A DNA stretch of 64,000 nucleotides. It comes from Sequoia sempervirens (lineage: Eukaryota; Streptophyta; Pinopsida; Cupressales; Cupressaceae). Below the pieces are notes generated by a model. It saw only the letters and a program-made list of their open reading frames with translations. It was not told where the DNA came from and ran no database searches. The translations under genes were made by a program, and so were the position numbers. This document shows positions 31,986 to 43,200 of the stretch, piece by piece. The stretch's first letter is position 1; every line of letters begins with the position of its first letter. The stretch spans positions 47,602,007 through 47,666,006 of the forward strand of contig VDFB02018296.1 of the NCBI GenBank assembly GCA_007258455.2, read 5' to 3'.

Positions 31986-32809
31986 CAAATTGTAGTTGCA
32001 TGTGGCAAGATTAAACAATTAATAATAATAAGTGCTAAATAGTGCATGGATGTGCTACAAATTTTAGTTGCATGTGGCTAGATTAAACAATTAAACAATT
32101 AGTTGTATGTGGCTAGATTAAACAATTAGTTGTTTGTGCATGGATGTGCTACAAATTTTAGTTGCATGTGGCTAGATTAAACAATTAATAATAAGTGCTA
32201 AATAGTGGAATAAATAAACTTAGAGAATTCTATATTTTTTCTTTAAAAATTAAGTATTATAATGATTATGAAATATTTGCACACAGATTTAAATCATAAA
32301 ACAATGTAAATAAAAAAAAAAAATTGCCATCAAATTGACAAAAATATTGCAAATGGAAATAGAATGTTCTCATCCAATTGCCAAATCAATAGTTATTTGA
32401 CATTTATGTGATAAGTGAGATTTTGGAGACTTTTACCATTAAACACAGCTGGTTTACCCTTAAATGGTAGTTGAAACTTGTTTTTTGATGACTCAATACT
32501 GATTTGTCGGTGTGAGACTTATTTCAGACTCAAATCTCACACTAAATGTAGCCTATCGACACATGTTAGGTGTTAACCAGAATTGGTGAGAGAAAGTGCA
32601 AAAAATTCCCCTGGGAAAGGCGAATTATTAGGTGTTAACCAGAATTGGTGAGAGAAAGTGCAAAAAATTCCCCTGGGAAAGGCGAATTATTAGGTGTTAA
32701 CCAGAATTGGTGAGAGAAAGTGCAAAAAATTCACCTGGGAAAGGCGAATTATTAAACTGTACGGATTATCGTTCATTGAATAATTATCAACGTATGCACA
32801 CGGTTTGAC
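31986..32809. repeat. Tandem segment duplication, unit 2
   Basis: Near-identical copy of unit 1 lacking the 5S-derived insertion. It ends GGTTTGACA four bases before the tRNA-Glu gene, so the duplication stops right at the tRNA. Confidence 0.93.
32566..32751. repeat. 62-bp tandem repeat, three units
   Basis: Same unit as at 31,805-31,928. The first two units have CCCCTGGG where the third and the unit-1 copies have CACCTGGG. Confidence 0.95.
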
Positions 32810-32813
32810 ATCA

Positions 32814-32886
32814 TCCGTTGTAGTCTAGTTGGTTAGGATACTCGGCTCTCACCCGAGAGACCCGGGTTCGAGTCCCGGCAACGGAA
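32814..32886 (+). tRNA. tRNA-Glu (CTC)
   Basis: Complete cloverleaf: acceptor TCCGTTG pairs with CAACGGA, discriminator A, anticodon loop GGCTCTCACC with CTC, T arm GGGTTCGAGTCCC. Box A (TAGTCTAGTTGG) and box B (GGTTCGAGTCC) are canonical. A T4 run at 32,888 can end Pol III transcription. Nuclear type; no CCA encoded. Confidence 0.97.
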
Positions 32887-32974
32887 GTTTTACATTTTTG
32901 CCTATTTTGCGTCACGGAATATCTGTAAATTTGCATTTTATTCGGTTTATAAAATAGATTGACGAGAAATTAAG

Positions 32975-33046
32975 TGCGTCTGCCGGGAGTCGAACCCGGG
33001 TCTATTGCTTGGAAGGCAATTATCCTAACCGTTGGACTACAAACGC
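32975..33046 (-). tRNA. tRNA-Gly (TCC)
   Basis: On the minus strand GCGTTTG pairs with CAGACGC (one G-T pair). The anticodon stem ATTGC/GCAAT holds loop CTTCCAA with anticodon TCC. The T arm CGGGTTCGACTCCCG is intact. It differs from the second Gly gene at 53,170 by one base near the 3' end. Confidence 0.97.
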
Positions 33047-33242
33047 AGATGTGAGAAACTGTCATGTAGTTCCAAAACATTCTTCGAGATACCTTGAAAT
33101 ACCATGCGCTGGCACGGTCACAAGTCGCCTCTGGATGATTACTTCTCTCTTTTGAATATGCATATATGAATTCGTTTCACTGTTTTAACCATAGCACTGA
33201 TTATATTAATAAATAAATAAAGTGCGAACATTTCAGCACGTT

Positions 33243-33316
33243 GTCTGGGTGGTGTAGTTGGTTATCACGTTAGTCTCACACACTAAAGGTCCCCAGTTCG
33301 AACCTGGGCTCAGACA
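33243..33316 (+). tRNA. tRNA-Val (CAC)
   Basis: Acceptor GTCTGGG pairs with CTCAGAC (one G-T). The anticodon stem TTAGT/ACTAA frames loop CTCACAC with anticodon CAC. The T arm CCCAGTTCGAACCTGGG is intact. T4 run at 33,332. A decayed counterpart lies at 52,930. Confidence 0.95.
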
Positions 33317-33338
33317 CGTTTACACATTACATTTTACT

Positions 33339-33526
33339 GTCTTCCAAGCTGCTCATCCTTTTAATCAATAAGATATTGTATTCTAGATTGTTCGTGTTTT
33401 TAACTTATTCTTTTAATTAATAAGATATCGATTTTCAGATTGCTCGTGTCTTTAATTTATCCTTTTAATCAATAAGATATTGTTTTCCAAATTGCTCGTG
33501 TTTTTAACTTACCCTTTTCATTAATA
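33339..33526. repeat. 52-bp tandem repeat, about 3.6 units
   Basis: Units carry CCTTTTAATCAATAAGATAT and TTTTCCAAATTGCTCGTG with a 52-base period. The fourth unit breaks off after CATTAATA at 33,526, and its remainder (ATATTGTTTTCCAAATGACC) reappears at 37,422. The copy at 58,068 is uninterrupted. Confidence 0.85.
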
Positions 33527-33599
33527 GTAGCACTTGCAACTTTAGGAGGTGCAAGGGATGCGCCGATAGGAAATTCAAAGGAATGCTATCATTATTTTT

Positions 33600-34560
33600 T
33601 TTATTGAAGTAATGTAGATGTGATTTTAGAAAAAGAATATAATAATATCAAAAACATGTTGGCACCTAATTGTACCATTGAGTCCTAACCAAGTGACCAA
33701 CCATGTGAGAGGATGTACCCATTTGGAAAACCATGTTGCTTGTCAATTATTTAACATAATATTTAAAAAAATTATTCATTTTTTGTGGCACGTCAATCCC
33801 ACGACTAGAAGGTAAAACCCCTTGCACCTTTACTGTAGCTTTGAGTGACAACCTTGATTGAATGTGTCGGAAAGGTGGGAGGAAGAATATACAAACTATT
33901 AGAACATTTTCACGATTGCAAACCATTTTCATAGACATCGATTTGACTTTGATCTACAAAATTGAACCATAACAATATAAGCAAACTTATTTTCTAATTC
34001 TAAAAAAAAATATAATTTACAAATATACATGTTTAAATAAAAACTTAAAATTCAAATGAAACATTTTTGTATTTATTAAATTTACTTTTATATCTTACCT
34101 AAACACTCAATTATTTAATATAAACTAATTTGTATTAATATACATAATTTTTATTTAATTAATCTAAATTAAGATTTATTTATTTTTCCCTTAAGTTAGT
34201 TCCTCTCTTACAACATGAACTCTAACCATAGTCCAATATTCATCAATTAGTATCAAGTCAACTTATGCTTTTCAAGATTATAATATACTTATATGGTCAA
34301 ACCTGTCTCAACAAATTTAACCGTAAACATTCTTTAACTTGATTTTTTTGAATGACATAGGAAGAACTTTAAATAAAAAAAGACAATCACATCTAAGAAT
34401 CTTTTTATATAGAGTAAAAAAATTACTTAGTAGACACGTAAATACATAGATAGGTTCATAATAATCCTTATTATCATCTCTCTAGATTATTCTTTCAAAC
34501 TTTTTGGCGGATTTATAGTTGTATCAATTCTAATTTACTCTAAGCGTAAGGATTTCCCCT
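33600..34560. other. Gene-free stretch inside the 3.9-kb segment
   Basis: Very AT-rich, only short frames; no similarity recognised. Confidence 0.5.
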
Positions 34561-34660
34561 TTTTAGATGAGCATGTGCTAATAATTGTTTCCCTGCTCTT
34601 TTTAAGAGGATTTCCTCTCACTCCTCCCTTCACAAAAGTAAAGGGACCTTTTTTTTTTTC

Positions 34661-34750
34661 TAAAATGTACAAGGAGGCCTCTTCCTTTCATAAAATGTAC
34701 AAGGAAACCGCGTCTCCTCGTAAAATGTACAAAGAGACCTCCCCTCCCTT
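34661..34750 (+). repeat. 30-bp minisatellite, three units
   Basis: Units begin TAAAATGTACAA at 34,661, 34,691 and 34,721. The 98-codon open frame across it (KMYKE repeated) follows from the multiple-of-three period; I do not regard it as a gene. Confidence 0.8.
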
Positions 34751-34871
34751 TTGCACACAAGGGGACCTCCTTCCCCCTTTTTTCATGTATAACATTCATG
34801 TTTTTTCATATTTAATTTTATTCGATTTAGAAATCACAATAGAAGTTCAAGAGTTAATGCTTAGCATTTGA

Positions 34872-35520
34872 TCTCTAAATGTCATTATGAAAATTCAAAC
34901 TTGTATCTCTTTCTTGAGAATCTTATAGTCTTATCATTTGAGCATAACCCCTTTCACAACAATTATCATGTTGTGTATGAAATACCTTCTTAAAAATTTA
35001 CTCATTATTTATAAAATTAAATATTAATAATTGTTCTATTTATTTTTTAAAATAGACAAAAAAAATCTTTTTTTACAAAACACATAAAAAAACAATCAAT
35101 AATATTGAACACATAAGATAATCCATAACATATGTCTTGAATCACATATTTCAAGCATATTACCTTAAAACTTTAAACTCTAATGATATACTTTTGTTAA
35201 ATAGACTCTTTATCATACAAAATTTTGAAAATCTATACTACAATTTTCTATTAAATTTTTTAAAAAAATCTAAGCTAGAACTGTCCATTTTCTTTTTTTC
35301 GGGCTTTCCATTTATTGCGTCATTTTCATTTGGCACAGTACTTTCATTCATAAATTAAATTAATCATCTGGTCTGCTAACCTCTGATTCCACCCAATTAA
35401 CATTGAACACCCACGTTTCAATGTTAAGTTAATGTTTATTTTATATTACAGTAATAATAAATTATTAAATTATAAGATGCATTGCTAAAGTAAAATTTTA
35501 TCTAGTTAGAGAATGCTAAC
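34872..35520. other. Stretch downstream of the ATG2 exons, no exon seen
   Basis: Following the donor site at 35,519-35,520 on the minus strand, no further ATG2-like exon is visible down to 34,872, nor beyond to the edge of the segment at 33,527. The sequence is AT-rich and otherwise featureless. Confidence 0.5.
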
Positions 35521-36797
35521 CTATATTCTTCAAGTGGAGTTGAAGGGTTTGGCTTTACAGCTTCTAGCTGCAATTTCAATGCTTTTGCAGATGACTCCCT
35601 TGGATGCAATATTGAATGATAGTCAAGCAATACCTTTAAAAATAGAATTAGGTTAGAAAAATTATAAGCAAATAAAATCTACAGGGAACTGGAATGTAGA
35701 AAAATATACAGTTTCAAAACGCAGATTATGGTACTGAGCAAAATTAATACCTTTTTCCAACGGGAATTTTCCCTGTGATCTAAAATTAAGAGATCGTGTA
35801 TTGAAAAGGAAATTTTTGATGCATAAACCCCACCATCGGGAAAGGCATCATACTGAAAATCTCGTCCATGCAATTCAACTTCCAAGCATGCACTTTCATT
35901 TCTTGTGCATTCTCCATTTGTAGGAAGAGAATCACATTTGTTCAAGATAGGCCAGTCTGAACCTGCAATCATCCTCCATTTGACACTGAAGTTCTTAAGT
36001 ATAATTTGACCTAGTGCCTGCAAATTTTTGGAGGCCGGCACAGAAACCCCAACAACACTATACAAGTTATCTTCATTGTCTTGCGATCTATAATTGTTCT
36101 GGCAATTAACTTCTGAGTAATGATTTTCCAAGATTCTCACTGTGGTGTCATACCAAACACCCTTTCCATCTGCAACATTAGTTGAGGATGTGTTCTTGGT
36201 CATTCTAGGCCTCTCTGGTTCTCCAAACCTTAGTTTCTTGCTTTCAGACCTTTGTGACCTGGCAAATAATATAGGCTTATTACAATATTCTGCTATAAAT
36301 GAAACGTAATTATTCTCTTGACACGAGACATCCACTTCCCCCACTTGAATGCCTGCTTTAGGCTCGCTGGGTATTTTGTCTCTCACTGTATGATCTAAAT
36401 TCACCACAGATGTAGATGCTGCACAGTCCAGAGGACCTCCTTCCTTGAGAACAGGTCCACTAACAAGAAAATGAGACTGGCCATTGCATGTAGAACCCAA
36501 CACTGCACCATTTTCAACTATTGCTTTCAAGTTTATTCTTGGAGAAAAAGCATTTTCAAGTATCCCATCCAACAACCCAGCTAGTGTATCTTCACAACTA
36601 TCATAGTCATCTGTATCCTCCTCAGCAGCATCAGATGCATCGCCATTCCTGTCAACTTGGGATGAATCCTCAGAATTTTCTCTGTTGACCTTCATTACAC
36701 TTCCCTGCTTGCCATCCCTTGGCCTTGTTTGTAGATGCACAAAAGACTCTTCAAAATCAGGGACAAATAGTTGTTGAAGCTGCACAGCCAAGCGCAT
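35521..36797 (-). CDS. ATG2-like autophagy protein, two exons only (partial gene)
   Basis: The minus strand holds a long open exon (36,797 or slightly upstream to 35,751) and a 113-base exon (35,633-35,521), separated by a 117-base intron with GT...AG ends and joined in phase at TGG-AAA-AAG / GTA. The protein has an acidic N-terminal half ([17 protein letters not shown]), then [37 protein letters not shown] and, in exon 2, [18 protein letters not shown] and STPLEEY. This is the central CAD region of plant ATG2, a lipid-transfer protein of autophagosome formation. Intact ATG2 is far longer (about 1,800-2,000 residues). Neither the N-terminal chorein part nor the C-terminus is here. No internal stops. 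It may be a captured fragment, or part of a gene with very long introns. Confidence 0.8.
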
Positions 36798-36839
36798 AAA
36801 TCTTCTTCAGCAGCTAGACGAGGTAGCTACAATTGCAAC

Positions 36840-37420
36840 CGCCAAAGCTCGATGATGGTTTCATTTATCCAAACTATTTATCCAAACTGGAGGCGGTGAT
36901 GGAGGGTGGACGGTTGCTCTGATAGGGATTAGACGCTGCATTAAAATCTAATTCAATTTTCCTGAGCCGCCTCTTCTGGTGGAGTGTGAGAAGAAATCTG
37001 GTAGATGAGTTCATAATGAGATTAGACGCATAATTAAATTTTTAGATTCTTATTCAAATCTCGTGGCTTCCTTTTCACGCTAACACAGTCTGCTCGGGGC
37101 TTTCTTTTCATGCCAACACAACATGTTGTAAATTACCCGACATCATTGACAATTTTTGATGGACGTGAAATGACACGACTGATGGTTTACCAGACTGTCG
37201 AATGGTTTGTAGGTTCTGTTGTACTGTCAACGATGGCCATGAGAAAAATGGGTAGAGTTTGGAGGATAATGCCATTAATGCCCTACAACTACTAAGAACG
37301 TAGTAAATGCATTTTTTTCCATCGGTGGTTTACCGGCCCGTGGAGTTGTTTGCAGGGGCGTGAGACAGGATTGCCGATGGGCTGTGGACTGGCAAGTCCA
37401 CAATTAAAAGCCTATCGGCT
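36840..37420. other. Right end of the 3.9-kb segment
   Basis: Higher GC than its surroundings. Contains no exon I can identify; a short frame at 37,110-37,295 has no known similarity. Ends with the hairpin and CTAA described for the segment. Confidence 0.5.
37384..37401. other. Perfect 7-bp stem-loop near the segment end
   Basis: GTGGACT, loop GGCA, AGTCCAC. Helitron 3' ends have such a hairpin shortly before a terminal CTRR; here CTAA (37,419-37,422) ends at the junction, but the 17-base spacing is longer than usual. Confidence 0.6.
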
Positions 37421-37421
37421 A

Positions 37422-38204
37422 AATATATTGTTTTCCAAATGACCGCTATTAATATTAAATTAGAAAAATTGCAATGTATTTGACGTAAACGAATGCTCCT
37501 TTCAAAAACCTAATATGGTGTCAAGTAAACCCTAGCATGTGTTCACCATACTTGCAATCCAACAAACATGTAAAAATCCTTCAACTATTAAATTTCAATG
37601 AATAATATAATCCACGAAGATGACATGGCTATGCAGGATACATTCCTTTCCCAAAGGTATTGTCTAAAAGGGTCAATAAATAAGGTCTTGTTCAAGTCTT
37701 ACACTTTTTTTTTGCAATATAAACTCCTCGAATGTGAATTATTTCCTATAATAATCCTAAAATTATTGGTTTTGATTTTTTTCTACATCTCCCTTGCTAA
37801 AAAACATTAATAGTTGTAGAAACATTATAAAGCATGAGAGAGAGAGAGAGGGACTCCTACCATGTTGGTGCTCATAAATTTCTACATCTCAAAATCCAGA
37901 ATAATTAAATCGGTGTAATTGAATTAGTAGGACTTACAAAAGCTATATTCATCAAACTAGGATGCAAAGGAAATTTTGTAACATGTTGAGTCTGTTTTAT
38001 ACTAGATTAATCATCAACCTATAACATGTCTTGAGTTATACTCAAACATATCAATTCATATGGGTTAATCTTTACATGTCCATGAACAATTTAGATAGTA
38101 AAAACAATTGTTGATAGAGTGACCTCGATCATTACAATTTGGAAAAAATAATTCTAGAGTTTCCTCTAGTTTTTTAGCGTTGATATTTTATTCATATATT
38201 TTCA
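37422..38204. repeat. 780-bp dispersed repeat, copy A
   Basis: Aligns with 58,139-58,925 over its full length, with about one difference per 25 bases by eye. It includes a (GA)n tract at 37,836-37,851. No coding capacity. On the right it is cut by the copia LTR that begins at 38,205. Confidence 0.9.
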
Positions 38205-40268
38205 ATTGAAAATAAGTTCCATTAAGCCTCACAAGCCAAAAAGTCACTGGTTACAAATTGTATGCCTCACTAGCAATATAGCAAGCCTCATTGGCAAAAT
38301 AACATGCCTCACTGGAAAACTTTCATGCCTCACTGGAAAACCTTCATGCCTCACTAGAAAATCACCATGCATCATTGGAAAACATCACGCCTCAGTGGAA
38401 AGCATCATGCCTCATTGGAAAACATCATGCCTCACTAGCAAACATCGTGTCTTATTGAAAATCTTCAAAATGAAATGAATGGAAAACTAGAGGGTTACTC
38501 TATTTCAATACAAACCACTGCTTTATTTCTACATCAACAACACTCCATCTCCCTTATTCTCCCATACCATAGAACTAAATCATTAAAATATTTGCATACA
38601 AATATTCAACATGTAATTATCCTTGTAAACATGAATAGAGATCTCTCTACAAGACTTTCCTTTAACAAACACAATGATATGAACTATAAACAATGACCCT
38701 ACATCCATGAATGACCTTCATACTGATATATGTGACTAAGAGTTCATTGAATCTTTGCATTCATTGTGACTTTTACACTGCTTGAATGATTAAAAGAAAA
38801 AGATATAATGCAAAATAGTGACCCTATTACATATCCCAACTTCAAACACACAAACATTACAAAAATAATGGCTTCCTGCCACATAGATCAATTTCAGACA
38901 CTTATGATTCTAATTAGATCATACTAAACAACGAACAAAAGAAAACATTTGATGAATGCAGTCAAATAGAACCATATGACTCTTTCATATACTGTCATTC
39001 AAATCACTCTCATTGTATGTTGTCTTCTCAACTCCATTGAACCATTTTCCTTCATAAACCTTTTCATAGAGAGTTTCTCCAATCAGTCTTATTGTAGTTA
39101 CCAGTGCACATTTAGATTGTATTCAACTATGCAGAGAATACGGTTATGCAAAGCAACTTATATCACTATTATTCAACTCTCATTTTTTGTGTATATGCTT
39201 GACTCACAAACATAGTATATTATATTGAACATTCTCACTATGTATCTATACTTTGTAGGAACATGGTGACAAATACTTCAACACTCTCACATTGCACAAA
39301 CTATATACCAAGAGCCATCTCAATACACCCATTGAGATATTCATTCAACTCACTGTCTCAAATCAGTTATCAAACCTGCGAATAATTGAAAAATCAAACA
39401 ACAACATTCATTGCCCTTTCAAAATAGCATCCTTGTAAAGTAACCATTCATAGCTTTGAAACTTGACCTTTGATCTTCAGCTACCGCCAATGCATAAATT
39501 AAAAAATAACCCTTGATCTTTGTATGAACAGTGAGATATGAAACTTTGACTTGTCTGGAAAGCTAAGGGGCTAGTTGTTCAATGAAAGTGACACCTTTAA
39601 GTGGTCACTTAAGTGACCTACCACTGGTTCTATCAAGTCACCAACCAAATAGAATATAATGTGCATTCTACTTTGAAGACCTTCACAACACATAAACCCT
39701 AATGCTCTTTTTGAATATACAATAGACCTAGGGTTTTAGATATGATAAGAGTCTTTAGGATTATAATATATGAATATTTCAAGAATCCAAACCCTAAAAT
39801 GAAAACATCATCATGTGAAGATAATAACAACCCTATGAACATATGAACACCGCCACCTTGGACACTTTTGCATCAATATAAACATCATGAACTCTACAAC
39901 CCTAAATAAAAATGCTCAATGTCAATAATTTTGACCATGTCTCTATCAATAGCATCCTGTGAGCATTGCCTCTTGCATCAAGAACGTGAAATTTTACCTT
40001 TGATTGATTACTTTGTCATGAAGAAACTCTGTCATACTTTTACATCTGTGACAAATCAACTTTGAATCACTTTAAATCACCTTTGTACCAACAACATGAA
40101 ACAACATGAACTGTGAACCTACACCATGAAGTGAACCTTTGGATGCATCAACAAGATAAATGAATAAACAAGTATCTTTTGAAAACCATGGTAGACATCA
40201 CTGAAAAATACATCAACCTTTGATATCAATGATCCATCAACCTTTGGCATCAATGAAAAGCATCAACA
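38205..40268 (-). repeat. 3' LTR of the large copia-like element (truncated)
   Basis: Matches 45,790-46,631 and 49,258-50,405 in the same order. On the minus strand it starts TGTTGATGC just after the polypurine tract. A 21-bp subrepeat array lies at 38,235-38,460. The outer end (corresponding to 45,517-45,790) is missing where it meets the 780-bp repeat. Confidence 0.88.
38235..38460 (+). repeat. 21-bp subrepeats in LTR
   Basis: About eleven units of the type CATGCCTCACTGGAAAACCTT. The matching array in the other LTR lies at 45,820-46,030. The open frame across it (CLTGK repeated) is a periodicity effect. Confidence 0.88.
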
Positions 40269-40283
40269 AACTCCCCCTTTTTC
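40269..40283 (-). other. Polypurine tract of the large copia-like element
   Basis: On the minus strand GAAAAAGGGGGAGTT directly precedes TGTTGATG of the 3' LTR. Confidence 0.88.
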
Positions 40284-43200
40284 ATTGATGGAAAACCAAC
40301 ACTCTACTCTCTTCAAGTCTCTCCCCTTTGACACCAAATGACAAAGGATCACTAAACCCCCCTGCAAAATAGGATACTTGCATTGGAGAGACATGAATTA
40401 TCATATGTTGTCACATAAATCAAAGCATTGTCACCATGGACTAATCATCTTGAAAAGCTTTGTCAATTATGTTTACACACTGAGACTGGATCCATAACAC
40501 TACTTGTCTACATAATAAACAAAATAGAGAGAAGCAAAAATAAAATATAGTATTGTCAATGTGTCATTTACCAAGTATTGTAACCATCTGCATAAGATTA
40601 AAGACATTGCCTCCTTGAGCATTGTATACCGACACCACTGCAAGAAAAGAACAAATGATCCAAACATATGTTCAAACAATGATTGCATAACAATGATGGT
40701 GGGATATTGACTTCCCCTGCAAAGGATACCTTCATGAAAAAATTCTCCTTTATGCCAATACTTTACATTAAGTCAATCGTCACGTACCACAAAAAAATAC
40801 TAATTACCCCTATCAAGGCAAGACAACTATCAAAATGGTATCAAGCAGATCACTTGTGAACATGGAAGACTGTTAGTATGGGCAAGAACACTATATTCCT
40901 ACAACAATATTTCCTCAATGCAACTGAATACATATTTCAGGCATTACACTGGCATGATGACTGAATGCATTACTGCCATATGATTGTCATGGCACAAACA
41001 CTATCACCATAGAATACTGGAACAAAACAACACTATGCATGGAAATTCAGGTTGGGACTAAGAAAACATTTAGTGAAAGAACTCTTGAAACATCACACTA
41101 TTGATTAGTGGGGACTGCTAGCTCAAGGCCGAACCAACATTATCACCTCATACTATCATCTTATAGTCACACTAAAAATCCAAACCAACACTACTGACAC
41201 AACATATAGATGAAGACCTATTGTGAAAAACAATTATAAAAGAGGATTTCATTGTAACTGAGACTGCCACTGGGCATGAAAATCATTAGCAGCCACATTA
41301 ATATTACTAACTGTCACTGTTAACAACAAGCATGGTATTGTGTCAATCATATCACTATCAATAGAATGCCACATATATCACTCTCAAAATGGTCAAGATT
41401 GTCACTAGACTGGCATTGCCATATCATTATGGAATTGTTCATAATGCATATGTATCATTGTCAACATACCTCTGCAATCACCCCTACAACAAGAGCTCTT
41501 AAAACAACTGTGCATGACCATAAAATCCAAACCTAATAAATAACACCATCAAAATGGAACTGTCATTTTCCAATTGCAAAACATGAAGGAATTTCAATAG
41601 CAAACATGTCATTTATCACTGCAAATAATATCACAACATTGTATCATGCCATGCTATCATTGTTTTTCATTGTATTGTCATAGCAAGATGGTATTGGTCA
41701 CAATACAGTTGTACTTGAAGTAACTGTACAGCACTTTCATCACTATACAAGATAAGTGTATGCAGACACTGTCTAAGTATCGTATCACTATGATGATTGA
41801 TTACAGAGGAACTTTACTGATATATTACTACTCCAAATCACCACTCTAAATTATAAAATCCTTGATTGATCAATATGAATGAACATCTCCATGATTGAGA
41901 TCATTTGATCAAATTTAATAAGTAAAGTCTTGGAATGATACTCTTTGACAACAAATTGTGTTCAACCACCTTTGGTATATCAGTGACAAGACCTTGATAC
42001 TCATGATGAATGAAGAACCATTGAAATGATGATAATGGGTAAACCCACAAAACTAGTTTACAATTCTGTTGAGGAAGCAAAAATGCATTTTTTGATGGAA
42101 AACACTTTAGGTGGTTCGCTGGAACCCCACTTCTAGCGAACCACCCTTTAATGGGTTTTATTTTTTAATTGCATTTAAAGGGGGGTTCGTTAGAAGGGGA
42201 GGTTCTAGCAAACCCCCTAGTTCTAGCGAACCCTGGTTCGCTAGAACCCTCCTTTTTCCCTTTTCTCCCCCTCTTCTAGCAAATTTTTGCAATTTTTTTC
42301 CCTTCGAAGCTTGGGTTGAGGATGCAAATGGAGGAGACTTCACATACCCAATTGGCTGATGGTAGTCCTCGAAACAAGCTATCCATCAAATATAATTTTA
42401 ATATGTTTTGGTTTTATTATGTTTTTTTAGTTTAATTAAACATAGGTTTTTCACCTAAAATAAAGCTCTTTATTCTATACGTGTGGAAAAATAGTAGATT
42501 ATGAAAATAAAATTCTGAAAAATATGTTTAGGCTAGGTATTGATGTCCTTGATCCAGTGAAAAAAAAAGAATTTTGATACATACAAAAAAAATTATGTTG
42601 TATATGGTTTGCATATGTTTGAATTGTAATTGGTTTGACTTCAAAACTTGATTAAGGAAAAAATATTCAATAAAACACTATGAAACCAAATGAACTTGTT
42701 AGATATCATAGTTACAAATCTAAATTCTAAAAAATAGAATTTTATCCTTCATAGAAAAAAATTTATGTTGTTTACAGTGAGAATCACTCCTTAAAAATGG
42801 TGTTTACTTATAAAAACTAGTTTTCAAAGGAGATGGAAAAGAAATGAAATCTGATTCAACAAAATTTAAAAAATATTATTTAGAATCTACAGACAAAATT
42901 TCACAAATCACTAGTTCACATCATCTTCAAATTCCTCATGGTTTAGCAACTATAGGTGCCCAAAAGTGAAGATTTAGTTAAAAAAAATCAGTTCAATGTC
43001 CAATTTTGCCAAAAATTGTAAACCAGTATTTTGGGATCACCCTAACCTGATTTTTTTCATGATGCATTAATATACCTTTGACTAACTTTATGCTCAATTT
43101 CCAATGTTTCTTTGTTAAGAGAGTAACATATTACTACTGCCACATTGAGTAAATAGCACATAAAATCACGAACCACCTTAACATCAAGAACGAAAACATA

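Larger units (their letters stand above)
33527..37421. mobile_element. 3.9-kb segment interrupting a repeat, carries ATG2 exons
   Basis: The segment sits between two parts of a repeat that are joined at 58,133-58,141 in the second copy. Near its right end is a perfect 7-bp hairpin (GTGGACT, loop GGCA, AGTCCAC; 37,384-37,401), followed 17 bases later by CTAA at the junction. Near both ends is GCCGATAGG in inverted orientation (left about 33,560; right 37,410-37,419). No transposase or helicase was found, and no clear target duplication. It could be a non-autonomous transposon with captured gene DNA, or the second copy could have lost it. Confidence 0.55.

Noticed and set aside
34575..34871. 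98-codon frame with KMYKE repeats
   Set aside because: Its openness follows from a 30-bp tandem repeat; no known domain, no splice or conservation evidence.
33527..37421. Definite Helitron assignment of the 3.9-kb segment
   Set aside because: The hairpin and CTAA fit a 3' end, but the 5' TC and A/T insertion context are not seen and the hairpin spacing is long.
38206..38478. 90-codon cysteine-rich repeat protein (CLTGK repeats)
   Set aside because: Lies entirely within 21-bp LTR subrepeats, and the matching frame in the other LTR is interrupted differently.
40500..40688. 62-codon frame on the minus strand in the copia-like interior
   Set aside because: No motif of pol or gag; short and isolated.
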